From positions 1 through 36,788 of the forward strand of contig JAJYSZ010000019.1 of the NCBI GenBank assembly GCA_021793315.1: a stretch of DNA of 36,788 bases, written 5' to 3'. The notes below the pieces were generated by a model. That model was not told where the DNA came from and searched no databases. It saw only the letters and a list, made by a program, of their open reading frames with translations. This DNA comes from Bacillota bacterium (GTDB lineage: Bacteria > Bacillota > Sulfobacillia > JAJZYS01 > JAJYTV01). The position numbers and the translations under genes were made by a program. Shown piece by piece: positions 17,206-25,898 of this stretch (within the stretch, counting starts at the first letter, position 1; every line of letters begins with the position of its first letter).

Positions 17206-17570
17206 CCGTCCTCCCGGCGCGAACAGTTCTCCTCGGGAACCCAACCTTCGTCGCCATGCTCACTTCGGCACCGGATCCACCCGCCCACGATCTCCAGACC
17301 CATGACTATGTCCCCGGGCGTCACAGTCAGCTCAAGGCTGCTGTAGTCTCTCAACACCTGCGCGGTACCGTCGGGGCTCACAGCCAGGAACGCTTCCGGT
17401 ACCCACCCGGACGGCTCGCCTCGCCTGCTGCACCAAACCCAGGCAGGCCACGTGGTGTCCCAGCGCTCCACCGTCACAGCGTCACCAGCCGTCAGGCACA
17501 TCGGCAGCTCATAACTCCGCGTGTGGGATCCGGTCACGCGATACCGCCGGGCCGCGTGCTGCCCTGTCAT
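17202..17570 (-). CDS. Tandem SH3-like domain protein
   Basis: A 122-residue protein that is almost entirely two SH3-like repeats, about 10-63 and 68-117. Each has a strand with aromatic or hydrophobic residues, an acidic turn (LTAGDAVTV; VTPGDIVMG), the tryptophan strand (WVWCSR; GGWIRCRS) and the GWVPE ending seen in eukaryotic-type SH3 domains. There is no signal peptide, so it is likely cytoplasmic, unlike cell-wall SH3b proteins. AAGGAG lies 11 bases before the ATG. Its stop overlaps the sigma-factor start by four bases, so the two are translated together; it could bind proline-rich segments in or near the sigma factor. Confidence 0.75.
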   Translation of the reverse strand: MTGQHAARRYRVTGSHTRSYELPMCLTAGDAVTVERWDTTWPAWVWCSRRGEPSGWVPEAFLAVSPDGTAQVLRDYSSLELTVTPGDIVMGLEIVGGWIRCRSEHGDEGWVPEENCSRREDG

Positions 17571-17722
17571 CTGTCCAACCGCTCCTTGAGGGCCGGCTCA
17601 CTGCCGCATCCAGCCCTCCGTCCTCTCGACGCCCTGCAGGTTTCTGCGGACACTTTCCTTTCCCGACGGAGCGTTCCTGCCTCGGCACCCAGGAGCGACG
17701 CGCGACGGCGCCGCACGCGAAA

Positions 17723-17757
17723 GGCGGGGCGCCCGGCATGCTGCCGTGCGCCCCGCC
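17723..17757 (-). terminator. Hairpin terminator after the A-type Fe-S carrier gene
   Basis: A 10-bp stem GGCGGGGCGC/GCGCCCCGCC with a 15-base loop. On the minus strand it is followed by TTT. It lies 16 bases past the stop of the leftward Fe-S carrier gene and separates that operon from the SH3-sigma operon. I see no gene between 17571 and 17772. Confidence 0.55.
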
Positions 17758-17772
17758 CATTCTCCCGTCAGC

Positions 17773-18126
17773 TCAGCAGTGCGAGTGGCACGCCTCGCCG
17801 TCTTCCGTCGTGAACGAGTGCCCGCATGAGCACTGGTGCACGGCGTTCGGGTTGTGAATCGTGAAACCGGCCCCTTCGATCGTGTTGATGTAATCGATCT
17901 CTGCGCCCTTGAGGAGCGGAGCCGAATTCTCGTCGATCAAGAGGCGGACACCCTGCACCTCGGCGATCGTGTCGCCCTCGTGCTCCTCGTTGTCGAAGGC
18001 CATGCCGTAGCTGTAGCCGGCGCAGCCACCGCCCGAGACGAACAGGCGCAGGCTGTAGGGACCATTGCCTTCCTGGGTCATCAACTCCTGCACCTTCTGC
18101 GCAGCAGTCGTCGTGATCTCGACCAT
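17773..18126 (-). CDS. A-type iron-sulfur carrier protein (IscA/ErpA/HesB family)
   Basis: 117 residues. The three family cysteines are present: Cys35 in SGGGCAGYSY and Cys99/Cys101 in QCSCGHSF. These carry or transfer Fe-S clusters to apo-enzymes. After the CxC the protein has an extra tail with Cys113 and Cys117 and a His between them (EACHSHC), which ordinary members lack. The ATG at 18126 has GGGGAGG seven bases upstream; an earlier in-frame ATG does not. It lies 53 bases after the methyltransferase gene and may serve Fe-S enzymes elsewhere, such as IspH, encoded about 13 kb away. Confidence 0.92.
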   Translation of the reverse strand: MVEITTTAAQKVQELMTQEGNGPYSLRLFVSGGGCAGYSYGMAFDNEEHEGDTIAEVQGVRLLIDENSAPLLKGAEIDYINTIEGAGFTIHNPNAVHQCSCGHSFTTEDGEACHSHC

Positions 18127-18179
18127 GTTCTCGCCTCCCCTGCACCCGCCGCCGATAAGGCGACGATCGTATGTGGGCA

Positions 18180-18833
18180 TTATAGCACGTCAGCGCTTCC
18201 GTTCTGTCCACCCGGTACGGCCACGATGAGCTGCAAGAGTTCTCCTGCCACGTGATCGACGCGCACCGGCTCAAGCCCAGCCTTGCGGACGCTGTCCAGC
18301 GTGCGGCGGTTGACGTGGTCGCCGATCAGCCAGACCGTCAAGGGATTGAGCGCGTCCTGCAGCGCGCCGAGCGGCCCCGCGACGCGCACGTGCTCCAGGA
18401 GCACCAGCTGACCGTCCGCGCGCAATACGCGTCGCGCTTCCCTGAGGGCCCGCACGGGATCGGGCACCGTGCAGAAGACCAGCGTGGCAAGCACCGTATC
18501 GAACGTCGCATCAGGAAAGCTGAGGTCCTGGGCATCCATCGTCTGAAGATCGCACGGCACGGGGCAGACCCGCTGCCGTGCCCGTTGCAGCATCGCCTGA
18601 CTGAAGTCGATGCCGGTGACGCAGACCACTCTCGCCGGATCGTAGAGCGGCAGGTTGCCGCCCGTACCGACGCCCAGCTCAAGCACGCGCCCCCGCACCT
18701 CGGCAAGAGCCCTCAGGCGCCATTCCTGGCGGATCTGCTGATCCGCAAAGTGGTAGAAGCGCGCCCCCCGGTCGTAGCGCCGCCGTGCGTGTTCCGTGGC
18801 CCTCTGATTCTCGAGCGGCCGCCCGTCCGCCAT
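18180..18833 (-). CDS. Class I SAM-dependent methyltransferase (UbiE/phospholipid type)
   Basis: 217 residues with the Rossmann SAM-binding fold. Motif I is VLELGVGTGGN (50-60), an acidic residue follows in GIDFS, then DAQDLSFPDATFD, and the VLRADGQLVLLEHV post-III strand. This resembles phosphatidylethanolamine or UbiE-like methyltransferases; the substrate is undetermined. The ATG shares one base with the dapB stop (TGATG), so the genes are coupled. Its place in an acyl-CoA cluster does not define its role. Confidence 0.85.
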   Translation of the reverse strand: MADGRPLENQRATEHARRRYDRGARFYHFADQQIRQEWRLRALAEVRGRVLELGVGTGGNLPLYDPARVVCVTGIDFSQAMLQRARQRVCPVPCDLQTMDAQDLSFPDATFDTVLATLVFCTVPDPVRALREARRVLRADGQLVLLEHVRVAGPLGALQDALNPLTVWLIGDHVNRRTLDSVRKAGLEPVRVDHVAGELLQLIVAVPGGQNGSADVL

Positions 18834-19582
18834 CAGGTCAGAGGCGGTAGGAACGCACCGAGATCGCGCACCAGACCGTCCGCCTCCGCGATCCCCAGGA
18901 TGACCAGGCGCAAGCCCGACGCATAGCAGCTGCGGTCCCAGGCATCGTGGCGGAGCGTCAGCATCTCGCCCTGGCTGCCGAGCAGCACCTCCTGGTGGGC
19001 CACGAGGCCCGGCAGCCGCACACTGTGCACCGCCACCTCCCGTTCGACCCGCGCCTCGAGCATGCCCTGGAGTCGCCTGGCCGTGCCGCTTGGCTTGTCC
19101 CGCTTAGTCGCAGCGTGCATCTCGACGAGTTCGACGCCGTCAAAGTATGGCGCCGTCAGCAGCGCCACCCGTTCCAGGAGCCATGCCACAATCGAGAAAT
19201 TCGCGATCACGGCCGCCGAAAGCCCCCGCTGCCGGCAGAGAGACTCGGCTTCCTGCAGGGCAGCGACGGAGAGGCCCGTAGTGCCGATCACCGGCCGTAC
19301 CCCGGCCAGCAACGCGAGGCGGAGGTTGGCCTGAGCCACCTCCGCCTCGGTGAAATCGCAGAGCACGTCCGGCCGCAGCGCGGCCATCGCCTGGCTCGCA
19401 TCCGCATACACCATGCGGCCGTCCGCCTGCCCGTGCCAGAGCTCGCCCAGGTCCCGGCCCGCGGTCCGGCGGCCGACGGCCCCTACGACCTGCATGCCCG
19501 GCATCCGGTCCAGCGCGGCGCCGGTCGCCCGGCCCGTACGGCCAGACGGACCCGCAAAGACCACGCGGACAGTCTCCGTCAT
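18833..19582 (-). CDS. dapB: 4-hydroxy-tetrahydrodipicolinate reductase (DapB family)
   Basis: 249 residues. The N-terminal NAD(P)-binding motif is GPSGRTGR (11-18), GTTG follows at 100-103, then ANFSI (127-131). The catalytic segment is EMHAATKRDKPSGTA with His156 and Lys160. DapB reduces the dihydrodipicolinate precursor in lysine and diaminopimelate synthesis. The family usually has two adjacent histidines; the second is Ala157 here. It lies between an SCP2 gene (one-base gap) and a methyltransferase, not with other dap genes, so a changed substrate is possible though the standard role is more likely. Confidence 0.85.
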   Translation of the reverse strand: MTETVRVVFAGPSGRTGRATGAALDRMPGMQVVGAVGRRTAGRDLGELWHGQADGRMVYADASQAMAALRPDVLCDFTEAEVAQANLRLALLAGVRPVIGTTGLSVAALQEAESLCRQRGLSAAVIANFSIVAWLLERVALLTAPYFDGVELVEMHAATKRDKPSGTARRLQGMLEARVEREVAVHSVRLPGLVAHQEVLLGSQGEMLTLRHDAWDRSCYASGLRLVILGIAEADGLVRDLGAFLPPLT

Positions 19583-19583
19583 G

Positions 19584-19907
19584 TCAGCTCCGCAGGAGGC
19601 TTTCGAGGCGGAACGCCTCGCTCATGTCGCCCTGCAGCCGCACCCTTCCCTGCATGAAGAGCCCCATCGCCGACGCCTTCTCGGCGAGCAGATCGGCAAA
19701 GTCCGAGGTCGTCAGGGTCACGGCCGCCTTGGGCTCGGCTCCCTCGTCCGCCACCATCGCGACCTGTCCGTCCTGCACGCGCAGCCGGAACTTTCCGCCG
19801 CCCTCACCGGTAAGCTCCACCACGTAATCCGATGAAATGCCCTGGAGTTTGTCCTTGTGCTCGTTCATGCGGGCAAGTACGCCCTCCAGCAGTTCGCGTC
19901 CATCCAT
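19584..19907 (-). CDS. SCP2 sterol-carrier-domain protein
   Basis: A 107-residue stand-alone SCP2 domain, a hydrophobic pocket that binds lipids or acyl-CoA. Typical segments are an amphipathic start, the central VVELTGEGGGKFRLRVQDG strands, and the final ASAMGLFMQGRVRLQGD stretch. The ATG at 19907 has GGAG about seven bases upstream. It follows the acyl-CoA dehydrogenase gene by about 107 bases and precedes dapB by one base. Binding acyl-CoA made or used by the neighbouring enzymes is a fair guess. Confidence 0.85.
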   Translation of the reverse strand: MDGRELLEGVLARMNEHKDKLQGISSDYVVELTGEGGGKFRLRVQDGQVAMVADEGAEPKAAVTLTTSDFADLLAEKASAMGLFMQGRVRLQGDMSEAFRLESLLRS

Positions 19908-20014
19908 GCTGCATCTCCGCCGCGATCGGCGGAAGCCTCCTCCCGATCTCATCTTCAGCCCTGCGCATGGTTCTGCCAGACGCGGGACGATTCCTGTCGC
20001 GGGACCGGCCCGCG

Positions 20015-21175
20015 TCAGACCTCCTGCATCTGATATTCCGCTAGAAGCGCCCGGGCAATCACCATGCGCTGGATTTCGCTCGTGCCCTCGTAGATCTCGG
20101 TGATCTTGCTGTCGCGCACGAGGCGCTCCTGCAGCGCGCCCGCCTGGTAGCCCTCGCCGCCCATGAGCTCAGCTGCGCGCAGCGTCCCCGCAACCGCCAC
20201 CTTGGACGCGAAGAGCTTCGCCATCGAGATCTCCTTCGTCACGCGCTGACCCTGACCATGCTTCCAGGCCGCCTGGTAGAGCAGCAGGCGCGCCGCTTCG
20301 AGATCGGTGGCCATCTCCGCGAGATGGGCCTGCACGAGCTGCCGTTCGGCCAGCCGCCGGCCGAACGTCTCGCGCTCGAGGGCATAGCGGGCGACGTTGT
20401 CCAATGTAGCCTGGAGGATGCCCACGGCCTGCGCCGCGATGCCGATGCGTCCGCCGTGCAAGGTCCGCAGGGCAATCTTGTATCCTTCGTCGACCACCCC
20501 CAGGACGCGGTCGTCCGGTACGAACACGTCCTGCAGGATGAGATCGGTCGTGGCCGAGGCGCGGATGCCGAGCTTCTCCAGCGGTGGGCCGAAGGAGAGG
20601 CCAGGCGCGTCCTTTGACACGATGAAGCAGGTGATGCCGTGGCTGCGCTTCTCGGGGGAGGTGACGGCGTAGACAAGGTACTCGTCGGCCTGTCCGCCGT
20701 TGGTCGTGAAGACCTTGCGGCCGCTCAGGCGCCAGCCGCCCTCGACGCGGACCGCCTGGGTCTGCAGGGCGGACGCGTCCGAGCCGGCGTTCGGCTCCGT
20801 CAGCGAGTAGGCGCCGAGCACTTCGCCGCGCGCCAGGCGCGGTAGAAAGCGCATGCGCTGCTCCTCCGTGCCATGGTTGTACACGGCTTCAGCATGGAGG
20901 GAGTTGTGTACCTCGAAGATGACGCCCGTGACCGAGCAGGCCCGCGAGAACTCCTCGACGCAGAGCGTGTAGGAGAGGTAGTCCGCACCCATGCCGCCGT
21001 AGCGCTCGGGCAGGGTCATGCAGAGAAATCCCTCGTCAGCCAGCAGGTGAAAGTTGCGCCAGGGGAACTCGTGGCTCTTCTCATACTCCGCTGCGTGGGG
21101 AGCAAACTCCCGTGTCGCGAGCGCGCGCGCCCTCGCGCGGGTTGCCGCCTGTTCTGCCGTCAGTGCGAAGTCCAT
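20015..21175 (-). CDS. Acyl-CoA dehydrogenase (short/branched-chain type)
   Basis: A 386-residue FAD enzyme that introduces the alpha-beta double bond into acyl-CoA and passes electrons to ETF. Motifs are SLTEPNAGSD (FAD/substrate), the KVFTTNGGQAD segment, GGEGY, and the catalytic base Glu363 in IYEGTSEIQR, the position used by short-chain, medium-chain and isobutyryl-CoA dehydrogenases. It lies 86 bases after meaB on the same strand. Beside an isobutyryl-CoA-mutase-like enzyme the likely substrate is butyryl-CoA or isobutyryl-CoA, but the motifs alone do not set chain length. No etfAB genes are here. Confidence 0.93.
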   Translation of the reverse strand: MDFALTAEQAATRARARALATREFAPHAAEYEKSHEFPWRNFHLLADEGFLCMTLPERYGGMGADYLSYTLCVEEFSRACSVTGVIFEVHNSLHAEAVYNHGTEEQRMRFLPRLARGEVLGAYSLTEPNAGSDASALQTQAVRVEGGWRLSGRKVFTTNGGQADEYLVYAVTSPEKRSHGITCFIVSKDAPGLSFGPPLEKLGIRASATTDLILQDVFVPDDRVLGVVDEGYKIALRTLHGGRIGIAAQAVGILQATLDNVARYALERETFGRRLAERQLVQAHLAEMATDLEAARLLLYQAAWKHGQGQRVTKEISMAKLFASKVAVAGTLRAAELMGGEGYQAGALQERLVRDSKITEIYEGTSEIQRMVIARALLAEYQMQEV

Positions 21176-21261
21176 GGCCAGTGCGGCGCCCTGCCGCCGG
21201 TCCTAGACCGACGCCAATGGCGCCGCCACCTCCTTCCCATCACACAGCGTTCGGCCGGGAT

Positions 21262-22188
21262 CTATTCCTGGTCCAGATGCAAAGCCTTCGCGGCGCCAGC
21301 CGGGTCAAGACGCCGCTCAGCGACTTCGGTCAGCACTTCGTGCCAGCGGCCCTTGGCCTGACTCTGGTTCACGACGCGCCGCACCAGCTGCTCCGCGAGG
21401 GCGTCGCGCACCAGGCGCTCGGCCTCCTGCATACGGCGCTGCTGCTGCTCGGGGTCTGTGAGGCGTACCTCCGAATGGCGAAGGATCGCATCCGCGATCT
21501 CGGATACGCCGACGTCCTGCTGCGCCTGGGCGGCCAGCACCGGCGGCATCCAGGCCCTTTGCGGGCCGAGGTGCAGCATCTGGCGCAGCTCGCGCATCGT
21601 CTGGTCGGCCCCAGGGCGATCGGACTTGTTGACGACGAAGATGTCGCCGATCTCCAGGATCCCCGCCTTGAAGGCCTGGACGTCGTCGCCCAAGCCCGGC
21701 ACCACGACGATGATCGTCGTGTCCGCGAACCCCATCACGTCGACTTCACTCTGGCCGGCCCCGACCGTTTCGAGCAGGATCAGGTCCTTACCGAAGGCCT
21801 GAAGCAGCTGGATCGCGCGGGGCGTGGCGCGCGCCAGACCACCGAGGTGGCCGCGCGTCGCCAGCGAGCGCATGAAGACGTCGCTGCCGCGGCCCTCCAT
21901 GCGCACGCGGTCCCCGAGGAGGGCTCCGCCGGTGAAGGGCGACGAAGGGTCCACAGCGAGAATGCCCACCTTGCGCCCGCGCGCGAGGAACTGGCCCGCC
22001 AGCCGGTCGACCAGAGTGGACTTGCCTACCCCGGGGGCACCCGTGATACCCACCACGACGCCGTGTCCCGTGTGCGGATAGACTTCCGCGATGATGTCGT
22101 CCGCTGCGTGCGGGTCGCTCTCGACCAGTGTCAGGGCACGCGCCAGGGCGCGCCGGTCGCCCTGCAGGATCTCCGCGCCAAGGCTCAT
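21262..22188 (-). CDS. meaB: MeaB/ArgK-family G-protein chaperone of the acyl-CoA mutase
   Basis: A 308-residue G3E GTPase. It has a P-loop GAPGVGKST (50-58), a Mg-binding segment in [17 protein letters not shown], the ETVGAGQSE switch and the NKSD specificity motif. MeaB guards B12-dependent acyl-CoA mutases: it gates loading of adenosylcobalamin and ejects damaged cofactor. It overlaps the small mutase subunit by four bases (ATGA), which fits a dedicated chaperone for this mutase. The homologue beside isobutyryl-CoA mutase is called MeaI. Confidence 0.93.
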   Translation of the reverse strand: MSLGAEILQGDRRALARALTLVESDPHAADDIIAEVYPHTGHGVVVGITGAPGVGKSTLVDRLAGQFLARGRKVGILAVDPSSPFTGGALLGDRVRMEGRGSDVFMRSLATRGHLGGLARATPRAIQLLQAFGKDLILLETVGAGQSEVDVMGFADTTIIVVVPGLGDDVQAFKAGILEIGDIFVVNKSDRPGADQTMRELRQMLHLGPQRAWMPPVLAAQAQQDVGVSEIADAILRHSEVRLTDPEQQQRRMQEAERLVRDALAEQLVRRVVNQSQAKGRWHEVLTEVAERRLDPAGAAKALHLDQE

Positions 22189-22607
22189 GCGCGGCCCACG
22201 CTCGCACGGGTGAAGCGCACGATGTCGTCCGTCTCCGTGCCGGGTCCGAAGACGGCCTTGACGCCGAGCTTGCGCAGCTCCTCGGCATCCTCCTCGGGGA
22301 TGATGCCGCCGACCACCATGACGACATCGTCCATGTTCTGCGCGTGGAGCAGGTCGAGGACGGCCGGGACGAGCGTCAGGTGGGCTCCTGACAGGATCGA
22401 GAGACCTACCACGTCAACGTCTTCCTGCAGGGCGGCCTCGACGATCTCCTCGGGTGTCTGGTGCAAGCCCGTATAGATGACTTCCATGCCGGCATCCCGC
22501 AGGGCCCTGGCCACGACCTTCGCACCACGATCGTGGCCATCAAGCCCGGGCTTGCCGATCAGCACGCGGATCGGACGTGTGCCTTCTCTCTCCTCTGCTT
22601 CGGTCAA
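22185..22607 (-). CDS. Acyl-CoA mutase small subunit, B12-binding
   Basis: A 140-residue stand-alone cobalamin-binding domain. It has the DxHxxG motif as DGHDRG (23-28), with His25 the lower axial ligand to cobalt, then SILSG and VVGGIIP, the other nucleotide-tail contacts. It pairs with the large subunit encoded immediately upstream; the two ORFs overlap as ATGA. Separate large and small subunits are found in isobutyryl-CoA mutase (IcmA/IcmB), archaeal methylmalonyl-CoA mutase and related enzymes, whereas many bacterial methylmalonyl-CoA mutases carry this domain on the large chain. Confidence 0.93.
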   Translation of the reverse strand: MTEAEEREGTRPIRVLIGKPGLDGHDRGAKVVARALRDAGMEVIYTGLHQTPEEIVEAALQEDVDVVGLSILSGAHLTLVPAVLDLLHAQNMDDVVMVVGGIIPEEDAEELRKLGVKAVFGPGTETDDIVRFTRASVGRA

Positions 22608-24187
22608 AACACTGCTGCCTCCCGATAGCTTCCGAATACCGCCCGCATCGTGCGGACGATCTCCCCCTCCGTCGCGTAGGCCCGCACCGCGTCGAGAATC
22701 GGCGGCATGAGATTGCGGCCGGACAGCGCAGCCTCGCGCACACCCTCAAGGGCGGCTTCGACGGCCGCCTGCTCGCGCTCCTGCCTTACGGCCTGCACCG
22801 CGTCACGCTGGCTGCGCTCGACGGTCGGGTCGATCTTCAGGATGGGGATGCGCTCCTCCTGCTCTTCGACGAATGCGTTGACGCCGACGATCAGCCGCTC
22901 CTTGTGATCGATCTCCTGCTGGTAGCGGTAGGCTGCATCGGCGATCTCGCGCTGGAAGAAACCGATTTCGATGCCGCGAAGCACGCCGCCGATCTCGTCG
23001 ATGCGTCGGAAGTAGTCTTCCGCGGCGGCTTCCATGCGGTCGGTGAGGTTCTCGATGAAGTAGGACCCCGCCAAGGGGTCGACCGTGTCGGTGACGTCGA
23101 TCTCGTGCGCCAGCACCTGCTGCGTGCGCAAGGCGATCGTGACTGCCTTCTCGGTGGGCAGCGACAGTACCTCGTCCATCGAGTTGGTGTGCAGGGACTG
23201 GGTACCGCCAAGAACTCCCGCAAGGGCCTCGTAGGCCGTGCGGATGATGTTCACCTCCGGCTGCTGCGCGGTCAGCGAGCAGCCGGCCGTCTGGGTGTGA
23301 AAGCGCATCATCAGGGAACGCGGGTTCTTCGCCCCGTAGCGCTCCCGCATGCGGCGGGCCCAGATACGGCGGGCGGCGCGGAACTTCGCGATCTCCTCGA
23401 AGAAGCTGAGGTGCGAGTTGAAGAAGAACGAGAGCCGCGGTGCGAACTCGTCGACATCCATCCCGCGCGCCATGGCTGCCTCCACGTAGGCAAAGCCGTC
23501 GGCCAGGGTGAAGGCGAGTTCCTGCACCGCCGTCGAGCCGGCTTCGCGAATGTGGTAGCCCGAGATCGAAATGGTGTTCCACTGCGGCACTTCCTTGGCC
23601 GCGAACTCCATCATATCGACGATGAGCCGCATCGACGGCTCCGGCGGGAAGATCCATTCCTTCTGGGCGATGTATTCCTTCAGGATGTCGGCCTGCAGGG
23701 TGCCGCGCACCTTGGCCCAGGGCACGCCCTGCTTCTCGGCTACCGCCAGGTACATGGCGAACAGGATGATCGCCGGGCCGTTGATCGTCATCGAGGTCGA
23801 TACCTCGCCCAGGGGGATACCCTGAAAGAGGCGCTCCATGTCGCGCAGCGAGTCGATCGCCACGCCCTCGCGGCCCACCTCGCCCAGGCTGCGCGAGTCG
23901 TCGGAGTCGTAGCCCATCAGCGTAGGCATGTCAAACGCGGTGGAAAGGCCCGTCTGTCCCTGCCGCAAAAGGTAGTGGAAGCGTTCGTTGGTCTCCTTGG
24001 CCGTGCCGAAACCGGCAAACTGGCGCATCGTCCAAAGGCGGTCGCGATACATGCCGGGGTGGATGCCGCGGGTATATGGATACTGGCCCGGTTCCCCGAT
24101 GTCGCGCACCGGGTCGGCGCTCACGTCCTCGGCACGGTAGACAGGCTTGACTTCCAGCCCGGAAGGCGTCCTGCGCTCCTTGGCCAT
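22604..24187 (-). CDS. Acyl-CoA mutase large subunit (methylmalonyl-CoA mutase family, isobutyryl-CoA-mutase-like)
   Basis: A 527-residue TIM-barrel catalytic subunit of an adenosylcobalamin radical mutase, without the B12 domain. The family sequence is clear: [63 protein letters not shown] and [12 protein letters not shown]. Two substrate-selecting residues can be placed: Phe57 (RQFAGF) and Gln175 (EYIAQKEW). They are 118 apart, as are Tyr89/Arg207 of methylmalonyl-CoA mutase and Phe80/Gln198 of isobutyryl-CoA mutase, and they match the latter. The ATG at 24187 has GGAGGTG five bases upstream; the longer frame lacks a ribosome site. Confidence 0.93.
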   Translation of the reverse strand: MAKERRTPSGLEVKPVYRAEDVSADPVRDIGEPGQYPYTRGIHPGMYRDRLWTMRQFAGFGTAKETNERFHYLLRQGQTGLSTAFDMPTLMGYDSDDSRSLGEVGREGVAIDSLRDMERLFQGIPLGEVSTSMTINGPAIILFAMYLAVAEKQGVPWAKVRGTLQADILKEYIAQKEWIFPPEPSMRLIVDMMEFAAKEVPQWNTISISGYHIREAGSTAVQELAFTLADGFAYVEAAMARGMDVDEFAPRLSFFFNSHLSFFEEIAKFRAARRIWARRMRERYGAKNPRSLMMRFHTQTAGCSLTAQQPEVNIIRTAYEALAGVLGGTQSLHTNSMDEVLSLPTEKAVTIALRTQQVLAHEIDVTDTVDPLAGSYFIENLTDRMEAAAEDYFRRIDEIGGVLRGIEIGFFQREIADAAYRYQQEIDHKERLIVGVNAFVEEQEERIPILKIDPTVERSQRDAVQAVRQEREQAAVEAALEGVREAALSGRNLMPPILDAVRAYATEGEIVRTMRAVFGSYREAAVF

Positions 24188-24264
24188 CGACCCACCTCCG
24201 ATTGGTCGTCTCGGCGGATCTCTGCGCTCGAAATCCGCACACCATACGCTTTCTGGCAGCATCC

Positions 24265-24294
24265 ATTCTACGCGCACGGTGGTAGAAGCGACAA
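24265..24294 (-). promoter_or_regulatory. Possible sigma-70 promoter for the acyl-CoA mutase operon
   Basis: Read on the minus strand: TTGTCG, an 18-base spacer, then TAGAAT. It lies about 80 bases upstream of the large-subunit start. It is a reasonable match but was found by eye only. Confidence 0.4.
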
Positions 24295-24359
24295 GACGGC
24301 AGGCGCCGGGCCGAGCCTTGTAGAAGGTTTCCAAACTTCGCGCTATGGAGTGATCATGC

Positions 24360-25736
24360 TTGGATCTGTCGCCCGAGCTCTTCCGTCAATATGACATCCG
24401 CGGCCACGTAGGGGTCGACCTGACACCCGAGGCGGCCCACCAGATCGCCTTGGGCACGGCCGACTACTGGCATCGGCACGGCCAGAGCACCGCCATCGTG
24501 GGCCGGGACTGCCGCCTATCCTCCCCGGAGCTCGCGGAGGCCTTCGTCGACGGCCTCCTGGACGCCGGCATGGATCGGATCGTCGACCTCGGCATGGTTC
24601 CGACCCCGTTCGTCTACTTCGCCCGCCACGCGCTCGGCATCGGTCCAGCCGTGATGGTCACGGGCTCGCACAATCCACCGCAGATGAACGGCTTCAAGCT
24701 GGCCCTGGGGCCGGGCACCCTCTATGGGGCGGAAATCCAGGAGGTGCAGGAGCTCTGCCGCGACGCCAAGCCGACCGCCAGGTCTGGCAGGGTCGAAGCG
24801 CACGACATCTTCCCGGCTTACCGGCAGCGCATGCGCGAGCTCTTTCCAGACGGTCTCGGCGGTCTCGAGGTGGTGGCGGACGCCGGAAACGGCGCCGGTG
24901 GACCGTACGCGCCGACCGTGCTCGAGGACCTCGGGCTCAAGGTGCACCCGCTGTTTTGCGAGCCCGACGGCCGCTTTCCGAACCACCACCCGGATCCGCT
25001 CCAGCCAAAGAACATGGCGGTGCTGCAGACCGAGGTGGTGCGCCTCGGAGCCCAGCTCGGCTTCGCCTTCGACGGCGACATGGACCGGCTCGGCGCCGTG
25101 GACGAGCATGGTCGCATCCGCGCGGTGGACGAACTCCTGATCCTGTACTGGCGCGACATCTACCCGCGCTACCCGGAAAAGCCGACCCTCGTCGAGGTCA
25201 AGTGCTCCCAGCGCCTGGCCGACGATTTGAGCCGCATGGGGGCACACCCCGAATTCACGCCGACCGGCCACTCGCTGATCAAGGCGGCGATGCGCCGGGT
25301 GGGAGCCGCGTTCGCCGGCGAGCTCTCGGGGCATATCTTCTTCGCCGACCGCTTCACCGGAGACGATGACGCGCTCTACGCAGCGTTGCGCCTGGCGGAG
25401 GTCTGCGCCCGCAGCGGCCGCTCGCTCGCGGATCTGCTCTCGGACCTTCCTCAGGCCTACGCGACGCCGGAGACCCGCGTCGCCTGCCCGGAAGGCGCCA
25501 AAGCCCGCGTTACGGAAGCCGTGCAGGCTGCGTTCGCCGGCCGCTACCCGCTCGTGACCGTGGACGGCGTGCGGGTGGTCTTCGACAGGGCCTGGGCTCT
25601 TCTCCGCCCCTCCAACACGGAACCCGCGCTGGTACTGCGCGCCGAAGGCGAAACCGAGGCTGCGCTCGCGTTTGCCAAGGCGGAGATGGAGAAGGCCTTG
25701 AAGGCCCACCCGGAGGTTTCGCGCCCCGAGTGGTAG
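24360..25736 (+). CDS. Phosphomannomutase/phosphoglucomutase (AlgC-like)
   Basis: A 458-residue alpha-D-phosphohexomutase with four domains. The phosphoserine loop is TGSHNP (101-106, Ser103), the Mg loop DGDMDR (238-243, with Met where Gly is common), the sugar loop GELSGH, and the phosphate-binding RPSNTEP near the C-terminus. It interconverts 1- and 6-phosphates of mannose or glucose for cell-surface sugars. The start is a TTG with GGAG nine bases upstream; a nearby ATG is in another frame. It is divergent from the mutase operon and stands alone. Confidence 0.93.
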   Translation: MDLSPELFRQYDIRGHVGVDLTPEAAHQIALGTADYWHRHGQSTAIVGRDCRLSSPELAEAFVDGLLDAGMDRIVDLGMVPTPFVYFARHALGIGPAVMVTGSHNPPQMNGFKLALGPGTLYGAEIQEVQELCRDAKPTARSGRVEAHDIFPAYRQRMRELFPDGLGGLEVVADAGNGAGGPYAPTVLEDLGLKVHPLFCEPDGRFPNHHPDPLQPKNMAVLQTEVVRLGAQLGFAFDGDMDRLGAVDEHGRIRAVDELLILYWRDIYPRYPEKPTLVEVKCSQRLADDLSRMGAHPEFTPTGHSLIKAAMRRVGAAFAGELSGHIFFADRFTGDDDALYAALRLAEVCARSGRSLADLLSDLPQAYATPETRVACPEGAKARVTEAVQAAFAGRYPLVTVDGVRVVFDRAWALLRPSNTEPALVLRAEGETEAALAFAKAEMEKALKAHPEVSRPEW

Positions 25737-25861
25737 GCGCCGTTCATCGCTTGCAATCGTACCGTAGCATGCGTGCTCGGGCGCGCGGCGAAGATTGCGA
25801 GACAGCGGAAGCCACCAGAGGTCCCCTTTGGCGTTCCTTGCCTGAAACCGCCCAACAGGTG

Positions 25862-25889
25862 TTGCATTCGCCGCATTTGATGTTATATT
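25862..25889 (+). promoter_or_regulatory. Promoter of the M-box/NRAMP operon
   Basis: -35 TTGCAT, a 16-base spacer, then -10 TATATT with an upstream TG (extended -10). The predicted start falls near 25896, just before the first riboswitch stem. Between the mutase stop (25736) and this promoter are only weak imperfect hairpins and no gene. Confidence 0.65.
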
Positions 25890-25898
25890 GGTTGTGGA

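Noticed and set aside
17571-17722. ECF-type autoregulatory promoter (GGAAC ... CGTC) before the SH3-sigma operon
   Set aside because: GGAAC and GTCC occur on the minus strand, but the spacing (21 bases) does not fit the usual 16-17.
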